Assembly: GCA_001899775.1 (NCBI GenBank)
Contig: MKWN01000016.1
Coordinates: 124,001-188,000, forward strand
Length of the DNA stretch: 64,000 bases
Origin: Thiobacillus sp. 65-29
GTDB lineage: Bacteria; Pseudomonadota; Gammaproteobacteria; Burkholderiales; Thiobacillaceae
Reading direction: 5' to 3'
In this document: positions 50,001-58,800 of the stretch, one piece after another
How positions within the stretch are numbered: position 1 is the stretch's first letter
How the letters are laid out: each line of letters starts with the position of its first letter
The notes under the pieces: model-generated
Database searches by the model: none
Told to the model about the DNA's origin: nothing
What the model saw: only the letters and a program-made list of their open reading frames with translations
Position numbers and translations under genes: made by a program

Positions 50001-50617
50001 GTACCGCCCTGCTCCGGCAACCTGGCGGCGATGAGGTAGTCGCCACGATCTTCCGGCAGCGTCGACAGCCCGTCGAGTTCGATGCCGAGCGGCGCAAGCG
50101 CCGCCTTGAACGGCTCGCCCGGACGGTTGGCGTCGGTGTATTCGATATTGCCCTGGTCGATGCGGATGTGGTCGATCAGCAGCCGCGCGATGGTGTCCGA
50201 AGGCGGCTTCTTGTCCTCGTTGAGTTTATCGATCAGCGCCTTCCAGTTGAGGGTGCCGCCAGGGCGTACTTCCAGCACCGCACGCGGGGCATCGAGCTGG
50301 ATGTCGCGAATGCGCCAGGCCCAGCGGAACAGTCCGCCGGTGTCGAGGTTGACATAGAGCCGCTCGAAGCTGGCGAGTGGCTTGCCATCCGGCTCGGCGA
50401 GCTTGAGGCCGTCGACCGTCGCTTCCAGGGTGAAGGGGTTGAACGTGACCTGCTGCGCACTCAGCTGGCTGGCGAGCTTGTTCTCGCCGATCCAGGGCAG
50501 CAGCTTCTGTGCCAGCGGATTGACCAGCAGGAAGCCAAACGCCACATAGGCGGCGAACACGCCCGCGGCAATGAGGGCAGGCAGGCTCAGTACGATTTTG
50601 ACGATACGTGCCCACAT
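47018..50617 (-). CDS. Giant AsmA-like DUF748 envelope protein
   Basis: 1199 residues. GGAG precedes the ATG at 50617. One N-terminal membrane helix (about 10-35) anchors a long periplasmic part of repeated beta-rich AsmA/DUF748 modules, e.g. FNPFTLEATVDGLKLAEPDG, LPVSGNLDDPQFSYGRII near 930. An Ala/Pro linker lies near 390-410. The C-terminal 250 residues have an OmpA-like trait (FDPGRSALLPPEQEKLKTLA). AsmA-like proteins form bridge-like grooves that move phospholipids between the two membranes. It is the first gene of a coupled operon with the protease, small secreted protein and TPR protein. Confidence 0.85.
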   Translation of the reverse strand: MWARIVKIVLSLPALIAAGVFAAYVAFGFLLVNPLAQKLLPWIGENKLASQLSAQQVTFNPFTLEATVDGLKLAEPDGKPLASFERLYVNLDTGGLFRWAWRIRDIQLDAPRAVLEVRPGGTLNWKALIDKLNEDKKPPSDTIARLLIDHIRIDQGNIEYTDANRPGEPFKAALAPLGIELDGLSTLPEDRGDYLIAARLPEQGGTLRWKGDVGLNPVVSSGNVQLEGVRLANLVRVIKKAELPFMPGAGEINAAWTYAAAIVKDKPQAVVSGLHFVLDGLAGTLAGGDGRVATKRLEVNVPRLDFSMPAGPQVVFKGLGLTLREAALTRGETALMRLDQAEVAGVDFDLAQRSAHVAKVSFDGAELRAARDGQGRIDWQQALPAPAPAPAPASAADPAPADAGAPFRFDVAELRLNDWKAQFVDRSFHHPLSVTIDDLDLALALSNRDGPLRLANIESGIGPFTVTSGVAAEPAATLARVKIDGGEADLDGQAVSVRGLTLSGLRARVVQTPGQPLNWQAMLASRLPPAPTKPAAAAPAWKLALARLALEDAAVQVEDRATKPAVRLDIEHGSVETRDVSLDLARPLEVKAALRVKQGGRLDVQGRVTPAPARGDLRVTLTGLSLKPFAPYVNQFARLTLHSGAASTRGRVKFSPAKTGMKLGYDGGFAVENLAITEEDTAEAFLGWEKLASPSLSLTLSPNRLHMGELVVTNPFGKVIIFEDKTLNLQRIRRAPAAPASPVPAAAPAAKTAEDETFPLVIERLRISGANAEFADLSLTPQFGTHMHELGGVITGLSTDPATTAQVELDGKVDDYGSARVRGAIHPFRATDFTDLRLGFRNLEMTNLTPYSGKFAGRRIDSGKLSVDLEYKIKDRQLAGENKFIVNKLKLGERVESPDAMKLPLDLAIALLEDSNGVIDLDLPVSGNLDDPQFSYGRIIWKAIVNVLTKLVTAPFRALGKLLGGSGEKFEAVAFDPGRSALLPPEQEKLKTLADALAKRPALVLTLAPGYDPATDRRALQEQAIRREAAVVAGVKLAPGEAPGPVDVNHYKVQTWLEDRYSALAGKEEYQKLRAGFRPKDAGAASRVLESQLVERIGRQFKTRDEGPASAFHVELLERLTRETKIPDGALIELARVRGAAMRDALVTLGLDPARVTVAAPVEQEPKDRLVPSKLELGVAGRGAPAPAVPQKPLPQGVP

Positions 50618-50657
50618 ACGGCGTCTCCTGTTCAACAACCCCTATCCGCGAAGGTGC

Positions 50658-50675
50658 GCGAAGGAATTCCTTCGC
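50658..50675. repeat. Perfect 18-bp palindrome
   Basis: GCGAAGGAATTCCTTCGC reads the same on both strands. It belongs to the CGCGAAGG-rich repeat family also seen at 53411-53484. It lies in the leader between darP and the DUF748 gene and may be a processing or structural site; function unknown. Confidence 0.55.
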
Positions 50676-50747
50676 CCTGACGTTCATGGCGATTCACCAC
50701 CCCAGAGTATGAAACGACGAATCGCCTTGAACGTTCCCCTCTCCCCG

Positions 50748-50771
50748 CCCTCTCCCGCAAGCGGGAGAGGG
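50748..50771. repeat. Inverted repeat of the CTCTCCCGC family, possible terminator
   Basis: CCCTCTCCCGC, AA, GCGGGAGAGGG form a perfect 11-bp hairpin. It lies after the darP stop (50814, minus strand) without a T-run. A degenerate copy occurs inside ygiQ at 60762-60795. This is a widespread extragenic palindrome type. Confidence 0.65.
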
Positions 50772-50813
50772 GGACAAAGTCTCGCTGCGCGAGTTTCACG
50801 CTAACCTTGCAAA

Positions 50814-51374
50814 TCACTCCGTGTTTTCCATGGCCGCGCGAATCGTCCGGTACAGCTCACGGAAGGCCTTCGGCGGCTTGTTGCGCGTCGCCTCGTCGCG
50901 CGTATTACGGATCAACTGGCGCAGATGCGTCACATCGACGTGCGGATAGGTGTCGAGAAAGCGCGTCAGCGCCTCGTTGTCGGCGATGAGTTTCTCGCGC
51001 CACTTCTCGGCCTGGTGCAGTTTCGCGTTCTCCGCCGCGGACACGCCCCGGAACGCATCGAGCTGGGCCTGGATCGGGGCGGGATCGATGCTGCGCATGA
51101 GCTTGCCGATGTATTGCCGCTGCCGCCTGAGCGCACTGTTCTGGGTGATGCGGCGGCACTCGGCCACCGCCGCGCGCAGTTCCTCCGGCAATTCGATGCG
51201 CTTGAACTGCGCGTCCGGCAGTTTCACCAGTTCGGTGCCGAGATCCTGCAGCGCCTCGACCTCGCGTTTCTTCTGGCTCTTGCTGGGGCCGTCGTAGACG
51301 TCGTCGGGGTCGAATTCGGATTCGGCATCGGGGTCGATCAGGCGCACGGGAAGGCTTTCGGTTGCTGTTATCAT
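50814..51374 (-). CDS. darP: Ribosome biogenesis factor DarP/YjgA
   Basis: 186 residues. PSKSQKKREVEALQDLG is the DUF615 start; RRQRQYIGKLMRSID and LIADNEALTRFLDTYPHVD follow, ending in RNKPPKAFRELYRTI. DarP promotes late 50S subunit assembly near the peptidyl transferase centre. ATG 51374 is preferred; a TTG at 51395 would add seven residues. It is divergent from pmbA, 65 bases away, a gene pair conserved in many Proteobacteria. Confidence 0.94.
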   Translation of the reverse strand: MITATESLPVRLIDPDAESEFDPDDVYDGPSKSQKKREVEALQDLGTELVKLPDAQFKRIELPEELRAAVAECRRITQNSALRRQRQYIGKLMRSIDPAPIQAQLDAFRGVSAAENAKLHQAEKWREKLIADNEALTRFLDTYPHVDVTHLRQLIRNTRDEATRNKPPKAFRELYRTIRAAMENTE

Positions 51375-51439
51375 CCCTATTGTAGTGACAGCCAAAACAA
51401 AACGTACTTGCGCCCACCTCTCCCTTTGTAAATTTCACC

Positions 51440-52780
51440 ATGTCACGTTCCCAGTTCAGTTACACCCGCGACCAACTCGCCGCGCTGGCGCGCATGGTGG
51501 TCGAGCAAGCCATGAAGCACGGCGCCAGCGCCGCGGACACCGAGATTTCCGAAGGCATCGGGCAGAACGTGAGCGTGCGCCAGGGCGAAATCGAAACCAT
51601 CGAATACAACAAGGACAAGGGCGCCGGCGTCACCGTCTACCTCGGCCAGCGCCGGGGCCATGCCTCGACTTCGGACCTGTCGGACGCGGCACTGAAAAGC
51701 GCGGTCGAAAAAGCCCTGACCATCGCCCGCTACACCGCCGAAGACGAAGCCGCCGGCCTGCCCGACGCGGACCGTCTGGCGACGCATCCGCCCGACCTCG
51801 ACCTGCACCACCCCTGGCCGCTTTCCGTCGAGGAGGCCGCCGAGCGCGCGCAGGCCTGCGAAGCGGCGGCACTCGCCGTCGATCGGCGACTCACCAACTC
51901 CGAAGGCGCGAGCGTCAACACCCATGCGTCACACTTCATCTATGCCAACAGCCTCGGGTTCTGCGACGGCTACGCCGGTTCACGCCACGGCATCTCGGTG
52001 GCGGTCATCGGCGAGGAGAAGGGCGCGATGCAGCGCGACTACTGGTACACCAGCGCGCGCAACGCACACGACCTCGAATCACCCGAGCACGTCGGCCGCG
52101 TCGCCGGGCAGCGCACGGTGCGGCGCCTGAACGGCAGGAAGCTCGACACACGCACCTGCCCGGTGATATTCGAGGCGCCGATCGCCACCGGCCTTATCGG
52201 CAACTTCGTCGCCGCGGTGTCCGGCGGCAATCTGTACCGCAAGTCGTCCTTCCTGCTCGACAGCCTCGGCCGGCAGGTGTTCGCCCCGCTGGTGACCATC
52301 CGCGAACTGCCCTTCGTCCGGGGCGGGATCGGCAGCGCGCCCTTCGACAACGAAGGCGTCGCCTGCCTCGAACGCGATGTCGTCAAGGACGGCGTGGTGC
52401 AAGGTTACTTTCTCTCGACCTACTCCGCGCGCAAGCTCGGCATGGCGACGACCGGCAACGCCGGCGGCAGCCACAACCTCGTCGTCACGCCCGGCGAACT
52501 GGACCTCGACGGCCTGCTGAAGAAAATGGGCACCGGCCTCTTGGTCACCGAACTGCTCGGCCAGGGCGCCAACATGGTCACCGGCGATTACTCGCGCGGC
52601 GCCGCCGGTTTCTGGGTGGAGAACGGCGCGATCCGGTATCCGGTCGAGGAAATCACCATCGCCGGCAACCTGGCGGACATGTTCCAGGGCATCGCCGCGA
52701 TCGGCCGCGACGTCGAACGCCGCGGCTCCAAGCAGGTCGGCTCGATTCTCATCGACCACATGACGGTGGCCGGCAACTGA
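51440..52780 (+). CDS. pmbA: Metalloprotease PmbA (TldE)
   Basis: 446 residues, full length. Characteristic blocks are GQNVSVRQGEIETIEYNKDKG, LTNSEGASVNTHASHF, GNLYRKSSFLLDSLG and TTGNAGGSHNLV, then GAAGFWVENGAIRYPVEEIT. TldD and PmbA act together to process peptides such as microcin B17 and CcdA. TldE lacks the zinc HExxxH motif that TldD has, and none is seen here; TldD is not in the window. Confidence 0.95.
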   Translation: MSRSQFSYTRDQLAALARMVVEQAMKHGASAADTEISEGIGQNVSVRQGEIETIEYNKDKGAGVTVYLGQRRGHASTSDLSDAALKSAVEKALTIARYTAEDEAAGLPDADRLATHPPDLDLHHPWPLSVEEAAERAQACEAAALAVDRRLTNSEGASVNTHASHFIYANSLGFCDGYAGSRHGISVAVIGEEKGAMQRDYWYTSARNAHDLESPEHVGRVAGQRTVRRLNGRKLDTRTCPVIFEAPIATGLIGNFVAAVSGGNLYRKSSFLLDSLGRQVFAPLVTIRELPFVRGGIGSAPFDNEGVACLERDVVKDGVVQGYFLSTYSARKLGMATTGNAGGSHNLVVTPGELDLDGLLKKMGTGLLVTELLGQGANMVTGDYSRGAAGFWVENGAIRYPVEEITIAGNLADMFQGIAAIGRDVERRGSKQVGSILIDHMTVAGN

Positions 52781-52781
52781 G

Positions 52782-53393
52782 ATGGTGGCACTGCAACGTT
52801 TTATCGTTGCACTGGCTGCCTTCGCTCTCCTTGTCGCGTGCGACCACGCACCGACGCTGCCAAAGCTCGGGCCGCAGGATATCATCGTCGCGTTTGGCGA
52901 CAGTCTCACCCACGGCACCGGCGCGAGCCCGGACACCGCGTATCCGGCGGTGCTCGCCGCACTGACCGCGCGCACGGTGATCAACGCCGGTGTGCCCGGC
53001 GACACCACGGCCTCGGCACTCGAACGCCTGCCCGGGGTGCTGGAGGAACACCGCCCGCGCCTGGTGCTGCTATGTCTGGGTGGCAACGACATGTTGCGCC
53101 AGCAGCCCGCCACCGCCACCGAGAACAACCTGCGCCTGCTCGTCCGCACCATCCGCGCGAGCGGCGCCGAGGCGGTGCTGATCGCGGTACCTGCGCCCAG
53201 GCTCTTCGGTGGCGCACCCGATTTCTACGCGCGTATCGCCGACGAGCTGCACCTGCCGCTGGAAGCCGACGCGTTCAACGACGTACTGAAGAACAACCGC
53301 CTCAAGGCCGACCCCATCCACGCCAACGCCGCCGGCTACCGTGTCGTCGCCGAGCGGCTGGCGGAACTGCTGCGCGAGAGCGGCGCGCTGTGA
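52782..53393 (+). CDS. TesA-like SGNH esterase/lysophospholipase, probable lipoprotein
   Basis: 203 residues. SGNH blocks: AFGDSLTHGTG (Ser), NAGVPGDTT (Gly), CLGGNDMLR (Asn) and ADPIHANAAGY (Asp-His). It hydrolyses esters of acyl groups, as TesA/arylesterase. The N-terminus ends in LLVACDH, a plausible lipobox, so unlike soluble periplasmic TesA it may be lipid-anchored. It starts one base after the pmbA stop. Confidence 0.9.
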   Translation: MVALQRFIVALAAFALLVACDHAPTLPKLGPQDIIVAFGDSLTHGTGASPDTAYPAVLAALTARTVINAGVPGDTTASALERLPGVLEEHRPRLVLLCLGGNDMLRQQPATATENNLRLLVRTIRASGAEAVLIAVPAPRLFGGAPDFYARIADELHLPLEADAFNDVLKNNRLKADPIHANAAGYRVVAERLAELLRESGAL

Positions 53394-53410
53394 AACCCAA
53401 AAGATTTTTG

Positions 53411-53484
53411 TCCACGAAGGACGCGAAGGAACGCGAAGAAATTCTTGCCGGTTTTCCTTCGCGTCTCTTCGCGTCCTTCGCGGA
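53411..53484. repeat. Imperfect inverted repeat with CGCGAAGGA arms
   Basis: CCACGAAGGACGCGAAGGAA and the inverse copy TTCCTTCGCGTCTCTTCGCG...CTTCGCGG pair over about 28 bases around a short loop. It fills the gap between the esterase and TRAP genes. A related palindrome is at 50658-50675. This repeat type is extragenic in many beta- and gammaproteobacteria; it may act as a processing site or transcription attenuator. Confidence 0.6.
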
Positions 53485-53499
53485 TCAAAGGGGTTTGTC

Positions 53500-54039
53500 G
53501 TGAACGCCCTGCTCGCTTTTTCCCGCGCCATCGACGCCCTCACCGAGCGCATCGGCCGCGCCGTCATCTGGCTGGTGCTGGTCGCCACGCTGATTTCCGC
53601 CGGCAATGCGCTGGCGCGTTACACGCTGGGCGAAAGCTCGAACGCCTGGCTGGAAATCCAGTGGTATCTGTTCGGCGCGATGTTCCTGCTGGCGGCCGGC
53701 TACACGCTGAAGCACAACGGCCACGTGCGCATCGACATCTTCTACAACCGGTTCGGCCCACGCGGTCAGGCGTGGATCGACCTGGCCGGCGGCCTGCTGT
53801 TCCTGCTGCCGATGGCGATCCTGCTGACGTGGTTGTCGTGGCCGATGTTCCATGAAGCCTGGGCCACGCACGAACTGTCTCCGGACGCCGGCGGGTTGGT
53901 GCGCTGGCCGGTGAAGCTGCTGCTGCCGGCCGGCTTCGCGCTGCTCGCCTTGCAGGGTGTGGCGGAAATCATCAAGCGCATCGGTGTGCTGACGGGACAC
54001 CTGACGCTGCCCTGCGAAGCACCGGAAGAAACGGTGTGA
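53500..54039 (+). CDS. dctQ: TRAP transporter small permease, DctQ-type
   Basis: 179 residues with a GTG start at 53500. Four hydrophobic segments are visible: AVIWLVLVATLISAGNALAR (about 22-42), QWYLFGAMFLLAAGYTL, DLAGGLLFLLPMAILLTWLS and KLLLPAGFALLALQGVAEII. HNGHVRIDIFY is typical of DctQ. It is an inner-membrane partner of DctM. Its stop shares a base with the dctM start. Substrate unknown. Confidence 0.9.
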   Translation: MNALLAFSRAIDALTERIGRAVIWLVLVATLISAGNALARYTLGESSNAWLEIQWYLFGAMFLLAAGYTLKHNGHVRIDIFYNRFGPRGQAWIDLAGGLLFLLPMAILLTWLSWPMFHEAWATHELSPDAGGLVRWPVKLLLPAGFALLALQGVAEIIKRIGVLTGHLTLPCEAPEETV

Positions 54040-55430
54040 TGGAAAACCTTGCGCCGCTGATGTTCCTCGGCCTGGTGGTGTTCCTGCTGCTGGGTTATCC
54101 GGTGGCGTTCGCGCTCGCCGCCAACGGGTTGCTGTTCGCCGGCATCGGTATCGCCGCGGGCCTGTTCGACGTGTCGCTGCTGCACGCCCTCCCGGAGCGC
54201 GTCTACGGCATCGTCGCCAATCCCACACTGCTGGCGATTCCGTTCTTCGCCTTCATGGGCCTCATTCTCGAGCGCTCGGGCATGGCCGAGGATCTGCTCG
54301 ACACCATCGGTCAGCTGTTCGGTTCGCTGCGCGGCGGTCTGGCGTATGCGGTGGTGCTGGTCGGTGGCCTGCTTGCCGCCACCACCGGCGTCGTCGCTGC
54401 CACAGTGATCGCGATGGGGCTGATTTCGTTACCGGTGATGCTGCGCCACGGTTATGACCGGCGCCTTGCCGCCGGCGTCATCGCCGCCTCCGGCACGCTG
54501 GCGCAGATCGTGCCGCCCTCGCTGGTGCTGATCGTGCTGGCCGACCAGTTGGGCGCCTCGGTCGGCGACATGTATCAGGGCGCGCTCGTCCCCGGCCTCG
54601 GCCTGGTCGTCCTGTATCTCGCCTTCGTGTTTCTCGTCACCCTGATACGGCCGGAAGCCGCGCCGGCGCTGCCGGTTTCCGCGCGCACCCTGCACGGGCC
54701 GGCGCTGCTGCGCCGCGTGTTCACTACCCTGCTGCCGCCCCTGGTGCTGATCTTCCTCGTGCTCGGCACGATCTTCCTCGGCGTCGCCACCCCCACCGAG
54801 GGCGGCGCGATGGGCGCGGCCGGCGCGCTGCTGCTGGCCTGGGCACGCGGGCGGTTCACCCGCCTGCAACTCACGCAGGCGACGGACAGCACGACAAGGC
54901 TCACCACCTTCGTCATCTTCATCCTCATCGGCTCGACCATCTTCACCCTGGTGTTCCGCGGTCTGGATGGCGACACTTGGGTGGAACACCTGTTCGCGCA
55001 ATTGCCCGGCGGCGTGCTCGGCTTCCTTGTCGCGGTCAACCTGATGGTGTTCGTGCTCGCCTTCTTTCTCGATTTTTTCGAGATCGCCTTCATCGTCGTA
55101 CCGCTGGTCGCACCCATTGCTGCGAAACTGGGCATCGATCCCATCTGGTTCGGCGTAATGCTCGCGGTCAACATGCAGACGGCGTTCATGCATCCGCCCT
55201 TCGGCTTCGCACTGTTCTATCTCAAGAGCGTGGCGCCGAAGACCATCCGCACCGGGGACATCTACTGGGGCGCGATTCCCTTTCTCGTCATCCAGTTGCT
55301 GATGGTGGCGGTGGTGCTCGCCGTCCCGCAGGTGGTGCTGCACGATGCTCCGGCGAGCGCCAGCAGCGTCAGCGAAGTCCCGCTCGACGTCGATCCCGAC
55401 GCCAATTTCCTGCCGCGCGAGTGGCGCTGA
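54039..55430 (+). CDS. dctM: TRAP transporter large permease, DctM-type
   Basis: 463 residues with about 12 hydrophobic segments. Family blocks are YGIVANPTLLAIPFFAFMG and VATPTEGGAMGAAGALLLA. The C-terminal 28 residues (APASASSVSEVPLDVDP on) form a hydrophilic tail not usual in the family. ATG 54039 overlaps the dctQ stop (TGATG). TRAP transporters need an extracytoplasmic DctP receptor, but none is adjacent; it may be elsewhere. Typical substrates are carboxylates or sulfonates; not deducible here. Confidence 0.9.
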   Translation: MENLAPLMFLGLVVFLLLGYPVAFALAANGLLFAGIGIAAGLFDVSLLHALPERVYGIVANPTLLAIPFFAFMGLILERSGMAEDLLDTIGQLFGSLRGGLAYAVVLVGGLLAATTGVVAATVIAMGLISLPVMLRHGYDRRLAAGVIAASGTLAQIVPPSLVLIVLADQLGASVGDMYQGALVPGLGLVVLYLAFVFLVTLIRPEAAPALPVSARTLHGPALLRRVFTTLLPPLVLIFLVLGTIFLGVATPTEGGAMGAAGALLLAWARGRFTRLQLTQATDSTTRLTTFVIFILIGSTIFTLVFRGLDGDTWVEHLFAQLPGGVLGFLVAVNLMVFVLAFFLDFFEIAFIVVPLVAPIAAKLGIDPIWFGVMLAVNMQTAFMHPPFGFALFYLKSVAPKTIRTGDIYWGAIPFLVIQLLMVAVVLAVPQVVLHDAPASASSVSEVPLDVDPDANFLPREWR

Positions 55431-55490
55431 CGCCCGCCTCGCGAAACGTGCGAAAATCGCGCTTCTTTCAGCGAATCAGGACATGAACCC

Positions 55491-55817
55491 ATGAGCGGAC
55501 TCATCATCGAAGACCTCGTCGTCGGCAACGGCGACACCGCCACCGCCGGCCAGTACGTGAGCGTGCACTACACCGGCTGGCTCACCAGCGGCGCCCAGTT
55601 CGACTCCAGCGTGGACCGCGGCGAACCCTTCGAATTCCGCCTCGGCGCGGGCCAGGTCATTCCCGGCTGGGACCAGGGCGTGGCCGGCATGCAGACCGGC
55701 GGCAAGCGCAAGCTCACCATCCCGCCGGAACTGGCCTACGGCGCGCGCGGCGCCGGCGGCGTGATCCCGCCGAACGCGACGCTGGTGTTCGAAGTGGAAC
55801 TGCTGCGCGTCGGTTGA
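55491..55817 (+). CDS. FKBP-type peptidyl-prolyl cis-trans isomerase
   Basis: 108 residues, a single FKBP domain with no signal peptide, so cytoplasmic. Key residues: [48 protein letters not shown] and [14 protein letters not shown]. It speeds proline isomerisation during folding. AGGACA precedes the ATG. The gene stops five bases before the convergent DUF1631 gene. Confidence 0.94.
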   Translation: MSGLIIEDLVVGNGDTATAGQYVSVHYTGWLTSGAQFDSSVDRGEPFEFRLGAGQVIPGWDQGVAGMQTGGKRKLTIPPELAYGARGAGGVIPPNATLVFEVELLRVG

Positions 55818-55821
55818 CTAC

Positions 55822-58800
55822 TCAGCGCAGCAGATCATCGATGTGCAAGGGTTTGCCAGTCAGCCAGCCCTGCACGTAGTTGACGCCAATGGTCTTCAGC
55901 AGGGCGAAGGTTTCCTCGTTCTCCACCGATTCGGCGACGGTCTGGATGCCGAGGAAGCGGCTGGTCTCGTGCATCGATGACACCAGCGCGACGTCGACTT
56001 CGTTACGCTGCATGTCGCGCACGAACGAGCCGTCGATCTTCAGGTAGTCGACCTTGAGGTTTTTCAGGTAGGTGAAGGACGAGAAACCGACGCCGAAATC
56101 GTCGAGCGAGAAACGGCAGCCATAACGGCGGAATTTCTTGATGAAGTGTTCGGCATTGGCGAAACTGTCGATCGCCGCGCTCTCGGTGACCTCGAAGATC
56201 AGCTTGTCGCAGGGGATGTCGCCGCGCCCCAGTTCCTCCTCCATGAAGCCGAGGAAGGTCTTGCTGTTGACCGACTGGCCGGAGAGGTTGATCGAGAACG
56301 CGCCGATTTTTTCGAACGCCTGCGGGTTGGCGCGAATCCAGCCGAATGCTTCGCGCACCACCCACTGGTCGAGTTCGCTGATCCGCTTCAGCCGTTCGAC
56401 CGCGGCGACGAAGTCGCCGATCGGCAGCGGTTCCGCCGGATCGTCCCGGGCGCCGAGGAGGATTTCGTAGTGCACCGGCTGGCGTGATTCATCCGCCAGC
56501 GCGACGATGGGCTGGGCGCGCAGATGCAGGCGCCCGCCGGCGAGGATGCCGTTGAAGCGGCCCGCCCAGTACGCCAGCCCCGCATGCCCATGGCGGTCGC
56601 TGTCCTCGTCACGATAGAACACGATCTGGTTGCGCCCCTCGTGCTTGGCGGTGAGACAGGCCGTGTCCGCCCTGTTGTAGAGGCTCTCCGGCTCGACATA
56701 GGCGCTCGCCCAGGCCAGTCCGGCGTTGGCGGTAAGGCTGTAGCTTTGGCCTTCCCAGTCGAAGCTGAACTGGTTGATGCGGGTGATGAAGGCCTCGGCG
56801 TGTTCCGCGGCGCAGTCCTCGTTCTCACAGGCACGCAGAAAGGCGAAGGTGCGATCGCCCGTGCGCGCGATGAGCCCACCGTCGCGGCACTTCTGGCTGA
56901 GGTGCTGCGCGAGCGCCTGCAGCAGCTGCGAATAGCCGACCGTCCCCAGGCGCACCTGCACCATGCGCAGATCCTCGACGTCGATCACGCCCATGACGCA
57001 GCCCGCGGTGTCGCCCCCCACGTTGAGCCAGGCACGCTTCACCCGCCGCATGAATTCCGGCGTGCGCATAAGCCCGGTCTCGGGATCACTGGTCGCCTGT
57101 TTCACCAGGTTGCGGTGCATGTGCTCGATCATCGAACTGAACGAGCGGTCCATCAGCGGCAGATCGAGATTGTCCGTGCGTACCGCCTCGCCCGACTTCA
57201 GGAGATCGAGGAATTCCTGCTGCTTGAGTTCGAGCTTGCGCACGCCACGGTAATTGGAGAACACGTACAGGGGGGGATCGTCGCCGATCCAGATCAGGTT
57301 CATCGGCAGCGGCGCGCGTGCGAAGCTGAGCCAGTCGCCGACCCGGAACTGATCGACGAGGGCGGCATCGCGTTCGTCCAAAGCCGCCTCGGCCGCGTGC
57401 GTGCGGGACGCAACCTTCACCCCCGAAAGCAGCCTGAAGCTGCCCTTGCCGGGCTCGAACAGGGCATCCGCCAGACGCTCCATGATGCGTTCCTGCTGGT
57501 CCTTGCCGGCACTCACCAGCGACAGACACGCATCGACGTAGGTCAGCAGGCGCTGCATCTCGCTGAATTGCGGCCGCGCCGTCTGCTGCGGATCGAGCCA
57601 GGCAAGCAGGCGATCGACCGCGTCCCAGGCCTCGGTTTCCTGCGGACTGCCCGTGCCATGACGCAGGATCACCCGGATCAGGTAGTTGCGCCAGCCCGGA
57701 TTGAAGAATTCCAGCACCACGTCCGGCACCTCGCGGCCCTCGATACGTCGCTGGATCCCCTCGCTGATCGCGCGGTTCGCCTGGCCCATCTTCTGCCAGC
57801 CTTCGAGGCCCGCCTGCAGGCGCGCGATGCGGATGTTGCGCGCGCGCAGAAGCGGCTGCAGCACCTTCTCGAGCTGGGTGCGCGCCTCATCGTAGATGCC
57901 CGGGTTGCGGTCCGCCTCGTTGCGGATGCGTTCGGTCCAGCGCTGCACCGCCTGCAACAGCTTCTTGTCGTTGATGCGGCCGTCGTCGGTGGACGCCAGC
58001 GCGATGCGGTCGACCACGTTGACCACGCGGTGCGCGGGATGCTTCACGGAATCGAGATAGCCGGCATCGAGCATCGCCAGCTTGACCAGCGGCTCTTCCA
58101 GTTCGCGCAGCGTCTGCTTGACACTGCCGGGCAGGGCGCGGTCACCCTCGATGGTTTCCGCCAGCGCGCCGAACACGTCCGCCGCATTTTGTGCCGTCGG
58201 CGCCTGTGCCGGCGCAATGCGGCCGCTGCCGACGAGCTCGCCCAGCACGCGCTGCGACGTGCCGGCAATCCGTTGCACCGAGCCGCCCACCGGCATGGCT
58301 GCGGCCACGGCAGAAGCGGCGGCAGGAATCGCTGGCGCCCCGGCAACGGACGCGGCCGGCCCGGCCGGGGCGCCAGCGGGCGGAGCGGCAGGCGCCGCCA
58401 CCACGGTCCCGCGCGACTGGGTGCGGCGGAACAGATTCATCAGCGCCCCTGCGATACCGCCAGGCGTCGGCGCTGCCACTCCGGGTGCTGCGGTGGCGGC
58501 GCCAGATGGGGGCGCGTCGGGCGCCGGCTGCGGCCGGTCCTCGACGGGCTCGCCGCCGACGAACATCACCGAATCCGGGTTCAGGTCGTCGGCCATCGCC
58601 TGCGTATCCGGCCACGGGTTCGCCGCAGCGCCGGTCTGCTGCGTCGAGGGGGCTTCAGGCAGGATGTCGCCCAGTTGCCGGTACAGCTCTTCCAGTGGCG
58701 CCTGCAGCGCCTCGCGCAGGGCGCCGTACAGCGCCTTGCGCACGCCCGGCGTCAGGTCCAGCGTGCTGAACTCCGCGTGGGCCGCGCGCAGGAGCATCGC

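Noticed and set aside
48902-50680. A plus-strand open frame of 592 codons opposite the DUF748 gene
   Set aside because: Antisense shadow of a clearly coding minus-strand gene; no motif and low-complexity His/Arg/Gln-rich product.
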